Position numbers and translations under genes: made by a program
The notes under the pieces: generated by a model
The model's database searches: none
Seen by the model: only the letters and a program-made list of their open reading frames with translations
Told to the model about the DNA's origin: nothing
In this document: one piece after another, positions 23,728-31,942 of the stretch
Layout: each line of letters opens with the position of its first letter
Numbering within the stretch: position 1 is the stretch's first letter
NCBI GenBank assembly: GCA_963717125.1
Contig: CAVQVG010000019.1
Location: forward strand, 1-64,000
Direction of reading: 5' to 3'
DNA: 64,000 nucleotides
Origin: RYN-230 sp963717125
GTDB taxonomy: Bacteria > Actinomycetota > Actinomycetes > Streptosporangiales > Streptosporangiaceae

Positions 23728-25376
23728 GTGCGGGTGTTGGTGAGGTGCCGCCCGAGGTAGCCGACGTAGATGAGACCCGTTTGGTTCGTGCCGTCGTAAA
23801 AATGGAGCCGGGGACTGATCTGCCCTCCTGCGCTGGCTCCGATCCGGACGTGGGCACCCATGAACACGCGGCCTGAGGCACTGATGCCGGGCGGCACCGG
23901 GAGCTCGCGCGCTCGGCGCCACTTGGCGTTATTACGCACGGTCTCCGATTCGTCCCGGACAACCTTGCCAGCCGGGATCGCGCACTCCCCTGAGGGAGGG
24001 CTTTCACACCACGTCTTGAAATCGCCGGAGAATCCGTGGCTGGCCTGCGCCGCAGCGTAGGCCTCCATGGCCTGGAGGGTCTCCCAGGAGCTGCGGACCC
24101 AGGTTGACGCCTCGGGCCGCTGATCCAGGCTCAGCGACGCCGTGCTGTCGCCGGTGAACGCGACGCGCGAGAGATCTGATTCCATCCAGTCGAGCAGTTC
24201 GGCGAACGTGGCTGGCGGAGTGACTGGTTCTGCCACCGGCTGGTATGCCTCACCGGGCTGCCCCACCGCGACGAGCCTGCGCTGCAGGGCCCGTACCTGG
24301 CTGTCCAGATACAGCACCCGCTGTTCGCGCTCAGCGAGCTCGGCCAGGGCATTCTCACGTTCGCTGAACAGGGTGTTGGCTTGCCCTTCCGCGGTCTCAG
24401 CGAGGTTCAGGGCAACGTCGAGATCCCCCGCAAGCTGCGCCACTTGGGAGCGCAGGCCCCCCACATCGGTGGCCTCGGGAGACTGTCGCTCACGCGTCAG
24501 CAGGGTCCTGTTCACGCCGGTGAGCGGAGCGGGCAGCGGGGCCTCCTGGGCCAGGCGCCGTGGCAGCACTGACACAATCCCGGCCGCGCGGCCCGGGTCG
24601 GCGGCGATCCGGGCCGCGGACAGCACGCGATGGCGCGCCGCTTCCTCGGCCACAGCCGGATCGACATCGGGCAGGTAGGTGCGCAGCGCGCCGCCCCACA
24701 CTGCGTGGGCGTCTCCGATGCCCTCCTTGAACCACAACTCCGCGATCGGGTCCAGGATGTAGATGCTGGCCAGGCCGGGCAAATACCACATAACGCGCGT
24801 GATCGTGACCCGCCACTCGTCAAAGGGGATCTCAGGGTGGGGAGAAGCGACAACGGCTGGATACCGGCGGTCGGGGTCACACAAGATGTCTATGAGCTCA
24901 TCCGCCCGTTCGCGGCCAATCAACACCGGCTCACTGGTCAGTGCCGCCACCGCGTCGTGGGCCGGCACCGCCGCGAGCAGTCCCCGGGCCAGCCTCGGAA
25001 CCCTGGCCCGGACTAAACCGGCAGGCTCTGATCCGGAACTCTTGGGCATGAACTCGATCTCAACCCAGAACCAGGTGGAGGCGTTGTCAGCCGCGGCTCC
25101 GCGCGCGGGCGCGTGCACGGTCAGCGAGGACATCCACGCCCCGTCATCGTTGCTCTCGCGAAGCTGCCACCGCTCAGTCTGCGCGCCATCGGCGGCGTTG
25201 GCGGCGCTGTGCAGCAGCACCGCTCCCGGCCCAACCCTCGAATCGCCACGGTCGAACGCCCCGAGGTCGTACTCCTTGCTTCGCAGCCATGCGCGCATCT
25301 CATCGCGGGCGGCACGGAACGCGTCGGCCGGCGACAGAGGGGTGTGGAAAGCAGACCGGTATTTGCCGTTGTTCAT
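23724..25376 (-). CDS. Hypothetical coiled-coil protein next to rloAB
   Basis: 550 residues, no family recognised. The N-terminal ~200 residues are mixed alpha/beta with WFWVEIEFMPKS and a DELIDILCDPDRRYPAVVAS segment. Residues ~305-390 form a heptad-rich coiled coil (VAQLAGDLDVALNLAETAEG to QVRALQRRL). The C-terminal part holds RVFMGAHVRIGASAGGQISP and LHFYDGTNQTGLIYVGYLGR. That compact beta-rich end is probably a conserved domain. No signal peptide or membrane segment. It is codirectional with and 168 bp upstream of rloA, so it may be a third member of the defence locus. ATG start. Confidence 0.6.
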   Translation of the reverse strand: MNNGKYRSAFHTPLSPADAFRAARDEMRAWLRSKEYDLGAFDRGDSRVGPGAVLLHSAANAADGAQTERWQLRESNDDGAWMSSLTVHAPARGAAADNASTWFWVEIEFMPKSSGSEPAGLVRARVPRLARGLLAAVPAHDAVAALTSEPVLIGRERADELIDILCDPDRRYPAVVASPHPEIPFDEWRVTITRVMWYLPGLASIYILDPIAELWFKEGIGDAHAVWGGALRTYLPDVDPAVAEEAARHRVLSAARIAADPGRAAGIVSVLPRRLAQEAPLPAPLTGVNRTLLTRERQSPEATDVGGLRSQVAQLAGDLDVALNLAETAEGQANTLFSERENALAELAEREQRVLYLDSQVRALQRRLVAVGQPGEAYQPVAEPVTPPATFAELLDWMESDLSRVAFTGDSTASLSLDQRPEASTWVRSSWETLQAMEAYAAAQASHGFSGDFKTWCESPPSGECAIPAGKVVRDESETVRNNAKWRRARELPVPPGISASGRVFMGAHVRIGASAGGQISPRLHFYDGTNQTGLIYVGYLGRHLTNTRT

Positions 25377-25623
25377 CGTTCCCCCCGAACGCCCCGCCGG
25401 GCCCCAGCGCCACAGGAGGACGACCCCGGACGAAAACAGCGGCGCGGCCTATCGGTGATTCTCATTCGACCCCCCAGTACTGCATTATTCCCGAATGAGA
25501 CACGCCACAACTGGCTAAATGGACACCTGATCGCGCATGGATGCCATGAACCCGGCAAGGGCGTTGATCAACTGGTGATTGGCTAGTGGAGGGAGGCCGG
25601 ACCCGGGTCGGCCGGTTGCCTTG

Positions 25624-26322
25624 TCAGTGCGGGTGCCCGGGCCCGTCCGGCGGCTGGGTGCCCGGGATTATCAGCCCCGATTCGTAGGCCAGAACGACGG
25701 CCTGGACGCGGTCACGCAAGTCGAGCTTGGCGAGTATCCGGCCAACATGGATCTTCACCGTGCCCTCGGACAGGTTCAGGCTGGCCGCGATCTCGCTGTT
25801 GGACATGCCCGCGGCGATGAGGGAGAAGACTTCTTGCTCGCGGCTGGTGAGGACCTGCCTTATCTGGGCGCCGTGGTGACCGCTGGGCGGTTCGGCCTGC
25901 TGTGTGGTGGCGAACTGGCGGATCAGGCGCTGCGTGGCGCCTGGGGCCAGGACCGCCTCACCAGCGGCGATCGTGCGGATCGCGGCGACCAGGTCGTCGG
26001 GCTGGGTGTCTTTGAGCAGGAAGCCGCTGGCACCCGCGCGCAGCCCAGCGTAGACGTAGTCGTCGAGGTCGAAGGTGGTCAGAATCAGCACCTTCGACGG
26101 CAGCCCGGCGGCCACGATGTCGCGGGTCGCCTCGATGCCGTCGCGGCCGGGCATCCGGACGTCCATGAGCACCACGTCGGGATGCAGCGCCGAGCACATG
26201 GATACTGCGGTTGTCCCGTCGGCGGCCTCACCGGCCACCTCGATATCGGCTTCGGCGCTGAGGATCAGGCGGAAGCCCTTCCTGATGAGGGAGTGGTCGT
26301 CGGCCAGGAGCACGCTGATCAT
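25624..26322 (-). CDS. NarL/LuxR-type response regulator, orphan
   Basis: 232 residues. The receiver domain begins MISVLLADDHSLIRKGFRLI, with phosphate-acceptor Asp in VVLMDVRMPGRDG, Thr/Ser in LILTTFDLDDYVYAGL and Lys in GFLLKDTQPDDLV. The C-terminal LuxR helix-turn-helix starts at LTSREQEVFSLIAAGMSNSE. The ATG at 26322 fits the conserved start. These regulators are normally paired with a HisKA_3-type kinase, but none is present up- or downstream. Instead an ABC-2 export pair lies upstream on the same strand, which it may control. The 247-bp gap before the coiled-coil gene holds no gene. Confidence 0.92.
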   Translation of the reverse strand: MISVLLADDHSLIRKGFRLILSAEADIEVAGEAADGTTAVSMCSALHPDVVLMDVRMPGRDGIEATRDIVAAGLPSKVLILTTFDLDDYVYAGLRAGASGFLLKDTQPDDLVAAIRTIAAGEAVLAPGATQRLIRQFATTQQAEPPSGHHGAQIRQVLTSREQEVFSLIAAGMSNSEIAASLNLSEGTVKIHVGRILAKLDLRDRVQAVVLAYESGLIIPGTQPPDGPGHPH

Positions 26323-26422
26323 GATGCGGCCGCGCAACCGATGTCGAGGACCCGGGGACGCGGTGGCCGCGTTCCCGGGTCCTCGACCGGCTTCCAGAAG
26401 GACACCTCTGCATCCTCGCAGT

Positions 26423-27226
26423 TCACGCGTCGCGGCGCCGCAGCTGCCACGCGGCCAGGCCAGTCAGCACCACCGCGTATCCACAGAGGACACCGAATCC
26501 GGCCCACGGGCCCAGCGGATGCGAGACCAGCGGCTGGCCCCACAGCGCCCCGCCTGCGCTGGACGGCAGATAGGGCGCGATGGCCGCGATGCTGTGCGGG
26601 AGATGCGCCGCGATGATCGGCGCGACCAAGAACAGGGCAGCGAACGCTGACACGCCCGCGGCTGTCCTCCTGAGCAGGGCACCGAGGGCCAGGCCGATGA
26701 CAGCGGCGACCGTCAGGTACAACGATGCGCCGACCACGGTCCGCAGCACGCCCGGATCCGACAGCGAGATCATCGAACCCCCCCGGGCCGACTGGAGAGC
26801 CGTCGCCAGGAAGAATTCGGCCACCGCGGCCAGCAGCGTGACCGGCAGCACCAGCCCGGCCAGCACGATCACTTTCGCCCACAGCACCGGCAGACGCGCC
26901 GGCACCACGGCCAGCGACGCGCGGATCATCCCGGTTCCATATTCGCCGCTGAACACCAGCACGCCGATCACGCCGATCACCAGTTGGGCCAGCAGGATGC
27001 CATACAGGCTGACCGACACCGCCCCCGCCGCCGGGTTCGCGGCCGAGACGTGGTAGGGCTTTCCGCCCGCGATCACGGCGCCAACGCCGATAATCAGCAC
27101 GACCGCGACCAGCGTGCAGTACCAGGTCGAGCGCAGCGCGCGCAGCTTCACCCACTCGGAGCGGACGACGCGCACCTGGGTGACCGGCCCGGCCAGCACT
27201 GGAGGGGACACGAGCGCGGCGCTCAT
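26423..27226 (-). CDS. ABC-2 type permease
   Basis: 267 residues with six hydrophobic segments. The start VRVVRSEWVKLRALRSTWYC is characteristic of ABC-2 permeases that pair with CcmA-type ATPases. FSGEYGTGMIRASLAVVPAR lies before the third helix. Its ATG overlaps the ATPase stop by 4 nt, so the two form one transcription unit. Such pairs export lipids, antibiotics or peptides; the substrate is unknown. Confidence 0.9.
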   Translation of the reverse strand: MSAALVSPPVLAGPVTQVRVVRSEWVKLRALRSTWYCTLVAVVLIIGVGAVIAGGKPYHVSAANPAAGAVSVSLYGILLAQLVIGVIGVLVFSGEYGTGMIRASLAVVPARLPVLWAKVIVLAGLVLPVTLLAAVAEFFLATALQSARGGSMISLSDPGVLRTVVGASLYLTVAAVIGLALGALLRRTAAGVSAFAALFLVAPIIAAHLPHSIAAIAPYLPSSAGGALWGQPLVSHPLGPWAGFGVLCGYAVVLTGLAAWQLRRRDA

Positions 27227-28134
27227 CGCGTCGCTCCGGCGTGGTATTCAACGCTGTCCTGGGTCACTTGCATGAATGCCTCCTCCAGTGATGCCCGGGC
27301 GGGCATGAGTTCGAAAACCGGCAGGTGAGCCTGCCATGCCGCCGTCCCGACCTGATCGGCCGTCATACCTGCGACATGCAGGACGTCCGTGCCGTCGCCG
27401 GTCACGGTGACATCCGGGCCTGCGAGCACCTGGCTCAGGCGCGCAGGTTCCGGTGTGCGAACCAGCACCTCGCCGGTAGCCGCATGGCCGATAAAGTCCT
27501 CGACGCTCGTCTCGGCGATGAGCTTGCCGCGGCCCACGATGACCAGCCGGGTGGCTGTCTGTGCCATCTCGCTCATCAGGTGCGAGGAGACGAAGACCGT
27601 CCGCCCTTCCTCGGCGAGCGACCTGAGCAGCAGCCGGATCCAGCGGACGCCGTCCGGGTCCAGGCCGTTGACCGGCTCGTCCAGGACCACGGTCTGCGGC
27701 TGACCAAGGAGCGCGGCCGCCACGCCGAGGCGCTGTCCCATCCCGAGCGAGAATCCACCGGCACGCCCGCCCGCGGCATCCGCCAGCCCGGCAAGTTCGA
27801 TCACCTCATCCACCCGGCGACGGCCGATGCCGGCCGTCCGCGCGAGCGCCAGCAGGTTATTGCGGGCTGATAGTCCGGGATGGATGGATCGCGCATCGAG
27901 CAGAATGCCAAGCTCCGACATCGGGGCGGCACAGCGGGGGTAGTGCTTGCCGTTGACCCGCACCGTCCCGCTCGTCGGCCGGTCCAGCCCCGCGATCACC
28001 CGCATGGTCGTCAACTTCCCCGCCCCGTTCGGGCCGAGGAATCCAGTGACGACCCCCGGCTCCACAACGAAACTCAGCCCGTCAACCGCGGTCTTGTCCC
28101 CGTACCGCTTGGTCAAGCCATCAATCTCAATCAT
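27223..28134 (-). CDS. ABC transporter ATPase with Ser-to-Leu change in Walker A
   Basis: 303 residues from the ATG at 28134 (MIEIDGLTKRYGDKTAVDGL), preceded by GAAGGGA. ATPase motifs are Walker A GPNGAGKL (34-41), signature SLGMGQRLG, Walker B TVVLDEPVNGLDPDG and the H-loop FVSSHLMSEM, followed by a C-terminal domain of ~90 residues. In working ATPases Walker A reads GKST or GKTT; here the codon is TTG (Leu) where TCG (Ser) is expected. That Ser binds Mg and is nearly invariant, so ATP hydrolysis is likely impaired. All else looks intact, so the change is recent or an error in the sequence. Confidence 0.9.
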   Translation of the reverse strand: MIEIDGLTKRYGDKTAVDGLSFVVEPGVVTGFLGPNGAGKLTTMRVIAGLDRPTSGTVRVNGKHYPRCAAPMSELGILLDARSIHPGLSARNNLLALARTAGIGRRRVDEVIELAGLADAAGGRAGGFSLGMGQRLGVAAALLGQPQTVVLDEPVNGLDPDGVRWIRLLLRSLAEEGRTVFVSSHLMSEMAQTATRLVIVGRGKLIAETSVEDFIGHAATGEVLVRTPEPARLSQVLAGPDVTVTGDGTDVLHVAGMTADQVGTAAWQAHLPVFELMPARASLEEAFMQVTQDSVEYHAGATR

Positions 28135-28584
28135 CATGCGTCCCTTCACCAGTTCCTGCTGATGACCAGAACGCTACGGACCCCTCCGCCAGCGGGGATC
28201 TGTCCCGAGGCCACACTTTCCCAGGGACCTATGCATCCAGGCATAGGCACAAGAGCAGATGGGAATCAGCTCCGGGCCGGCGCGGGTGCTCGCGATGACC
28301 GGGACCCGCTGGTGGCGAGCCTGGCGAGGCTGGCGAGGCTGGGGGATGCCGGATCGCGGAAACGTCGAAGAGGCTTCCGTGCTGCGCGGTAGACCAAAGC
28401 GTAACTGTCTAGCTAGCTATAACTCCCGTGATGGCAACTAGACGTCGCCCCGCCCATATTTGACGGTATGACGAAGTTAACGTCTGGCGATGGCCACATC
28501 CCGGGCGCGGGGGAAGCTTCTCGGTCAGGATAAGCGCTAGCGCGAGAAGTGTGCCAGATAACAGGCATAGCCAAGGGGTTTGTC
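28135..28584. other. Intergenic region with possible SHOCT-domain remnant
   Basis: 450 bp between the divergent ABC ATPase and the next plus-strand gene. At about 28280-28340 the plus strand reads DPLVASLARLARLGDAG, like the start of a SHOCT C-terminal motif, but no frame continues it. A weak hairpin (GTCTAG/CTAGAC, 28406-28442) is present. The rest shows nothing convincing beyond probable promoters. Confidence 0.3.
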
Positions 28585-28950
28585 ATGACAGAGGATAAGT
28601 CGAATCAGCCCGAGCGCAGACCGCCGGTAACCCTCACTCGGCAGGTGACTTCGGCCAGGCCAGACGCCGCAGCGACGACCTACTGGCCGATCGAAGTCAT
28701 CGGAAACGGGCTATGGAATCAAGGATTCAACTTCCCATCGGGGTTCGTCACCCCAGATAGTAACGTCTTTGCGAATATTTGCGAACTGACGTCGCCCGGC
28801 GCAACTCCGTTCATCGGAGCAGCTACCATGCGTATAAACAATATTGCTCCTGGGAACGACTACGTGGAGGTCCAGATAGAGGTCGACTGGAATTGGCCGC
28901 TCACCATGCGGATCCAGTTCGAAATCGCTCCTCCAGAACCAACCTTGTAG
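28585..28950 (+). CDS. Small hypothetical beta-rich protein at IS66 insertion site
   Basis: 121 residues from the ATG at 28585, which follows AAGGGG at good spacing (MTEDKSNQPERRPPVTLTRQ). The middle is WPIEVIGNGLWNQGFNFPSG and the end is a run of alternating polar and hydrophobic residues (DYVEVQIEVDWNWPLTMRIQ), typical of a small beta-sandwich. No signal peptide or family recognised. The TAG stop lies inside the 8-bp target duplication of the IS66 element, so the insertion left the protein intact. It is convergent with the CARDB-like gene at 31211-31942 and may belong to that locus. Confidence 0.6.
   Translation: MTEDKSNQPERRPPVTLTRQVTSARPDAAATTYWPIEVIGNGLWNQGFNFPSGFVTPDSNVFANICELTSPGATPFIGAATMRINNIAPGNDYVEVQIEVDWNWPLTMRIQFEIAPPEPTL
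28943..28950 (+). repeat. Target-site duplication CCTTGTAG, left
   Basis: CCTTGTAG here and again at 31032-31039 in the same orientation, directly outside the two terminal inverted repeats. An 8-bp duplication is the known hallmark of IS66-family insertion. Confidence 0.9.
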
Positions 28951-28970
28951 GTAACTGGTCAGGTCCATTT
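28951..28970 (+). repeat. IS66 left terminal inverted repeat
   Basis: GTAACTGGTCAGGTCCATTT, exact reverse complement of 31012-31031. Confidence 0.95.
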
Positions 28971-29065
28971 GAATGCGGCGTTGCTTTGCGGGTGCAGTGC
29001 TGATACCTCGCTGATGCGGGATCGCCGGGCGGGGCGGCGGTCCTGGGTGGTAGTAGCGGCCGGAT

Positions 29066-30331
29066 GTGCCTGGCGATGATGCTGGTTCCGGGAACGGGGT
29101 GCTGGCCGCGCTGGTGGCCTCGCTGCGCGGGGAGCTGGCGGAGGCGCAGGCTGCGCTGGCGCGGGCGTTCGGGGAGCTGGCGGAGGTCGCGCGGCCGGAC
29201 CGGGAGGTGCGGCATGAACGGGGCTGCTGCGGCCACTGCGGGGCCGGGCTGGCGGGGCGGCCGGTCACCGGGGTGGAGCGCCGCCAGGTCTTCGACCTGC
29301 CGCTGGTGGAAGTCAGGGTGACTGAGCATCAGCTGATCGAGCGGGAATGCGGGTGCGGGCGCCGTACCAAGGCCACGGCGCCGGAGGGCGCGGAGGGGCC
29401 GGTTCAGTACGGACCGCGGATCGCGGCGATCATCGTCTACCTGTATATCGGGCAGTTCTTGTCCAAGAAGCGCACCGCGCAGGCGCTGGCTGAGCTGTTC
29501 GGCATCCCGCTGTCATCCGGGACGGTCGCGGCTCTGACCGCTCGTGCTGCCGGGCGGCTGGACGGGTTCCTGGAGCACTCCCGCGCGCAGATCGCCGCTA
29601 GCGAGGTGGCCGCGTTTGACGAGACCGGGTTCCGGGTGGACGGCCGGCTGCACTGGGTGCACTGTGCCCGCACCCGCAAGTACACCCTGCTCATGGTCCA
29701 CCCCAGCCGCGGCACGGAGGCGATGGGCGTCCTTCCCTGCCTCGCCGGGGTGGCTGTCCATGACGCCTGGGCGCCCTATGACACCTATGCGGCACCTGAT
29801 CACCAGCTGTGCTGTGCTCATGCCCTGCGCGAGCTGCATGCCGTCACCGATGCTGCGCCCGACGGCCAGTGGTACTGGGCGGCCCACGCCGCCGAGGCGC
29901 TCACCGCGATGCAGGCGCTGGTCAGCAAGGCGATCCGCCAGGGCCGCGCCGGCGCGGACCAGGCCGCGCTGGCCGCCCAGATCCACCTGTACCGCTCTGC
30001 GGTCCTGGCCGGGGCCAGCCAGACCGCCGCCCGACCCGGCCCGCTGATGAAAAAGCACAATGCGCTGGCCCGCCGCCTGCTCGACCGCCAGGACGGCTAT
30101 CTGCGGTTCACCCGGGACTTCGCGGTGCCGCCAGATAACAACGGCTGTGAACGCGACATCCGCATGACCAAGCTGCGGCAGAAGGTATCCGGCTGTCTGC
30201 GCACCCTCACCGGCGCCCGCCAATTCTGCGCGATCCGCAGCTACCTATCCACCGCCGTCAAACATGACCGCACTTTCTTCGACGCGCTCGTCATGCTCAC
30301 CGGAAACCGGCCCTGGATACCCGCTGCCTGA
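29066..30331 (+). CDS. IS66-family transposase
   Basis: 421 residues. A short leucine-rich start is followed by a zinc-ribbon-like CCGHCGAGLAGRPVTGVERR and then the DDE core. Catalytic Asp is in AAFDETGFRVDGRLHWVH, the second Asp in AVHDAWAPYDTY, and Glu in NNGCERDIRMTKLRQKVSG. It closes with the usual CAIRSYLSTAVKHDRTFFDA. Compared with family members it lacks the basic, proline-rich stretch (NSSNSSKPPSSDG region) that normally lies between leucine zipper and zinc ribbon, apparently an in-frame loss of ~50 residues. The GTG start follows a stop codon in frame 12 nt upstream. Confidence 0.93.
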   Translation: MPGDDAGSGNGVLAALVASLRGELAEAQAALARAFGELAEVARPDREVRHERGCCGHCGAGLAGRPVTGVERRQVFDLPLVEVRVTEHQLIERECGCGRRTKATAPEGAEGPVQYGPRIAAIIVYLYIGQFLSKKRTAQALAELFGIPLSSGTVAALTARAAGRLDGFLEHSRAQIAASEVAAFDETGFRVDGRLHWVHCARTRKYTLLMVHPSRGTEAMGVLPCLAGVAVHDAWAPYDTYAAPDHQLCCAHALRELHAVTDAAPDGQWYWAAHAAEALTAMQALVSKAIRQGRAGADQAALAAQIHLYRSAVLAGASQTAARPGPLMKKHNALARRLLDRQDGYLRFTRDFAVPPDNNGCERDIRMTKLRQKVSGCLRTLTGARQFCAIRSYLSTAVKHDRTFFDALVMLTGNRPWIPAA

Positions 30332-30376
30332 TCATGCCCGGCCGGTCCTCGGCACCTTGCCAGTTACGATTCGGGC

Positions 30377-31000
30377 ATGCCGGAAACCAGTTCGGTGGAC
30401 GCAGCGATCGGCAGGTATCTCCGTCAGCCGGATAGCGAGTCCGCCCGTTCACTTGCCGCCACAGGTGAAGCAGGCGTACGCCGGCTGCTCAGCCTCCGGT
30501 TCGGCGATGCGCACGAGCCGTTTGACAACCCGATACCGGATGTGTCCAGCCGGGGAGCCATCGACCGGTGGTCCTCGGCACTGTCGATCGTCGCCCGAGC
30601 GGCACCGGCGGCCTTCATGACCGGCATCGCAGGCAAGGCCATCTCCCTCAACCTGCTGGCCATCCTCGGCGATGTCGATGATCCACGGGCAACCACGATC
30701 CTGTGTCAGCACGTCTCAGACGAGGACTGGCTCAGCCGCTACAACGCGGTCAGTTCGCTGGGGCGGCGAAACGACGCCGCGTCCCGGCCGTGCATCGAAC
30801 GCGCGCTGGGCGATCCGAACCTGGTGGTACGCACCGAAGCCATCAAGGCGATCAGCCGCTGGGACGCACATCGAGCAGTGTCGCTCTACGAGAAGCTACT
30901 GGACGCCGAAGGCCTCACCCCGCTACTTCGCTCCGAGGCTCATGCGGCCATCGGCGACCTGCGAGCTGGGCTTCCAGTGCGCGAGCCTTGGGACAGGTAA
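30377..31000 (+). CDS. HEAT-repeat protein, passenger of the IS66 element
   Basis: 207 residues of helical repeats. DDPRATTILCQHVSDEDWLS, RYNAVSSLGRRNDAASRPCI, and RALGDPNLVVRTEAIKAISR match the HEAT/PBS-lyase pattern, with about three to four repeats after a helical N-terminus. These fold into a superhelix that binds proteins. The gene starts 45 bp after the transposase stop and ends 11 bp before the right inverted repeat, so it moves with the element. A role in transposition control or as selfish cargo is possible; nothing decides this. Confidence 0.8.
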   Translation: MPETSSVDAAIGRYLRQPDSESARSLAATGEAGVRRLLSLRFGDAHEPFDNPIPDVSSRGAIDRWSSALSIVARAAPAAFMTGIAGKAISLNLLAILGDVDDPRATTILCQHVSDEDWLSRYNAVSSLGRRNDAASRPCIERALGDPNLVVRTEAIKAISRWDAHRAVSLYEKLLDAEGLTPLLRSEAHAAIGDLRAGLPVREPWDR

Positions 31001-31011
31001 GTGGCACAGCG

Positions 31012-31031
31012 AAATGGACCTGACCAGTTAC
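31012..31031 (-). repeat. IS66 right terminal inverted repeat
   Basis: AAATGGACCTGACCAGTTAC, exact reverse complement of the left end. Confidence 0.95.
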
Positions 31032-31039
31032 CCTTGTAG
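31032..31039 (+). repeat. Target-site duplication CCTTGTAG, right
   Basis: Second copy of CCTTGTAG. After it the pre-insertion sequence continues for ~170 bp to the CARDB-like gene with no further gene seen. Confidence 0.9.
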
Positions 31040-31210
31040 CAGCAGTTGAAATACCAGATCCCGAGGCTCTGGCGGCGCGGCCGGATAGCGGGATGCCGCG
31101 CTCACTCCGCCGGGCGGCCACGATTGCGGGATCCTGGGCTGCAGCGCTCATGGCGAGGTTCGCTGGCGGGGCCGGCCAACACGCGCGTTCGGCTGGGCAT
31201 GCGGACCATG

Positions 31211-31942
31211 CTAGAAGATGATCGGGTCCATCACCTCGTCGAAACGGGCGACATGCCGGTCGGAAACGGCGTCGAAGGGGGCGGTCAAGTAGTCGCCGAC
31301 GGCGTCGTAAACCTGGATGAGGACACCCTGCTGGGCGGCTTCCGGGCTGCCCGGCTGCCACAGGTTCGGGCAGGTCACGGTGACCGTCCCGCCCGGCGGT
31401 GCCCGGAAGGAACTGCGGCCGACCAACTGCGCGCTCGCCCTCACCTGAGCGGGGGTGAGGAGCTCGTGGTTCGGATTCCACACGCTGAACTGTTGTCCGA
31501 TGTAGAACTCGGCGAGGCCCGCCGCACATACGGCCGCGCCCAGGTTCGCGACGTTGCAGGACAGCTGAATCTGCCACTGGCTCCAGGTGGTCCCCGAGTC
31601 CGGGGCGATACCCGCCTGAATGCTCATGTTCGACGTGGCCGCATCGACGGGAATCGGCCGCGCGCCGTTGTCGCCCGCGACGGCGGGGATGACCAGGAAC
31701 GGCGTCGCGGTGGGTCCCTTCTGACCCCCGTTCCCTTTGCCCTTGCCGTGTCCGTCCCCGTCCTCGTCCTCGTCCCTGTCCGGCCGGTTCCGCCGCCTCA
31801 TCCAGATGAGGAGGAACTCCTCCACCTGCCAGTCGTCGTCGTCTTTCCCGGTACCTTTGCCGGGCAGGCTACTGCTGTGAATGAGTTGTCCGGCCGGGCT
31901 CAAGCCGCCCCCTCCGGGCCCGCCCGGGTTGGCGGCGCTCAC
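31211..31942 (-). CDS. CARDB-like beta-sandwich protein, partner of the PLC/hydrolase gene
   Basis: 243 residues. The Gly-rich N-terminus is followed by DDDDWQVEEFLLIWMRRRNR and a charged DEDEDGDGHGKGKGNGG linker, then a ~130-residue domain. That domain reads WSQWQIQLSCNVANLGAAVC, LAEFYIGQQFSVWNPNHELL, PGGTVTVTCPNLWQPG and VLIQVYDAVGDYLTAPFDAV. The order (CNVANLG, EFYIG, PGGTVTVTCPN, VQVYD) fits a CARDB-type immunoglobulin-like fold used in adhesion. The GTG start overlaps the upstream stop (GTGA), so it is translated together with the 1430-residue gene. No signal peptide. Confidence 0.6.
   Translation of the reverse strand: MSAANPGGPGGGGLSPAGQLIHSSSLPGKGTGKDDDDWQVEEFLLIWMRRRNRPDRDEDEDGDGHGKGKGNGGQKGPTATPFLVIPAVAGDNGARPIPVDAATSNMSIQAGIAPDSGTTWSQWQIQLSCNVANLGAAVCAAGLAEFYIGQQFSVWNPNHELLTPAQVRASAQLVGRSSFRAPPGGTVTVTCPNLWQPGSPEAAQQGVLIQVYDAVGDYLTAPFDAVSDRHVARFDEVMDPIIF

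Larger units (their letters stand above)
28951..31031. mobile_element. IS66-family insertion sequence with HEAT-repeat passenger gene
   Basis: 2081 bp bounded by perfect 20-bp inverted repeats that start GTAA, as IS66 ends do, and by the 8-bp duplication CCTTGTAG. It encodes one DDE transposase and one extra gene of HEAT-repeat type. The TnpA/TnpB accessory genes of classical IS66 are absent, as in the ISBst12-like single-transposase group. Exact ends and duplication suggest recent transposition. The small gene 5' of the element is intact to its stop. Confidence 0.93.

Noticed and set aside
26319..27251. 310-codon minus-strand frame over the ABC-2 permease
   Set aside because: Overlaps a permease with clear helices and a 4-nt coupling to the ATPase; its product is Arg/Gly-rich without motifs.
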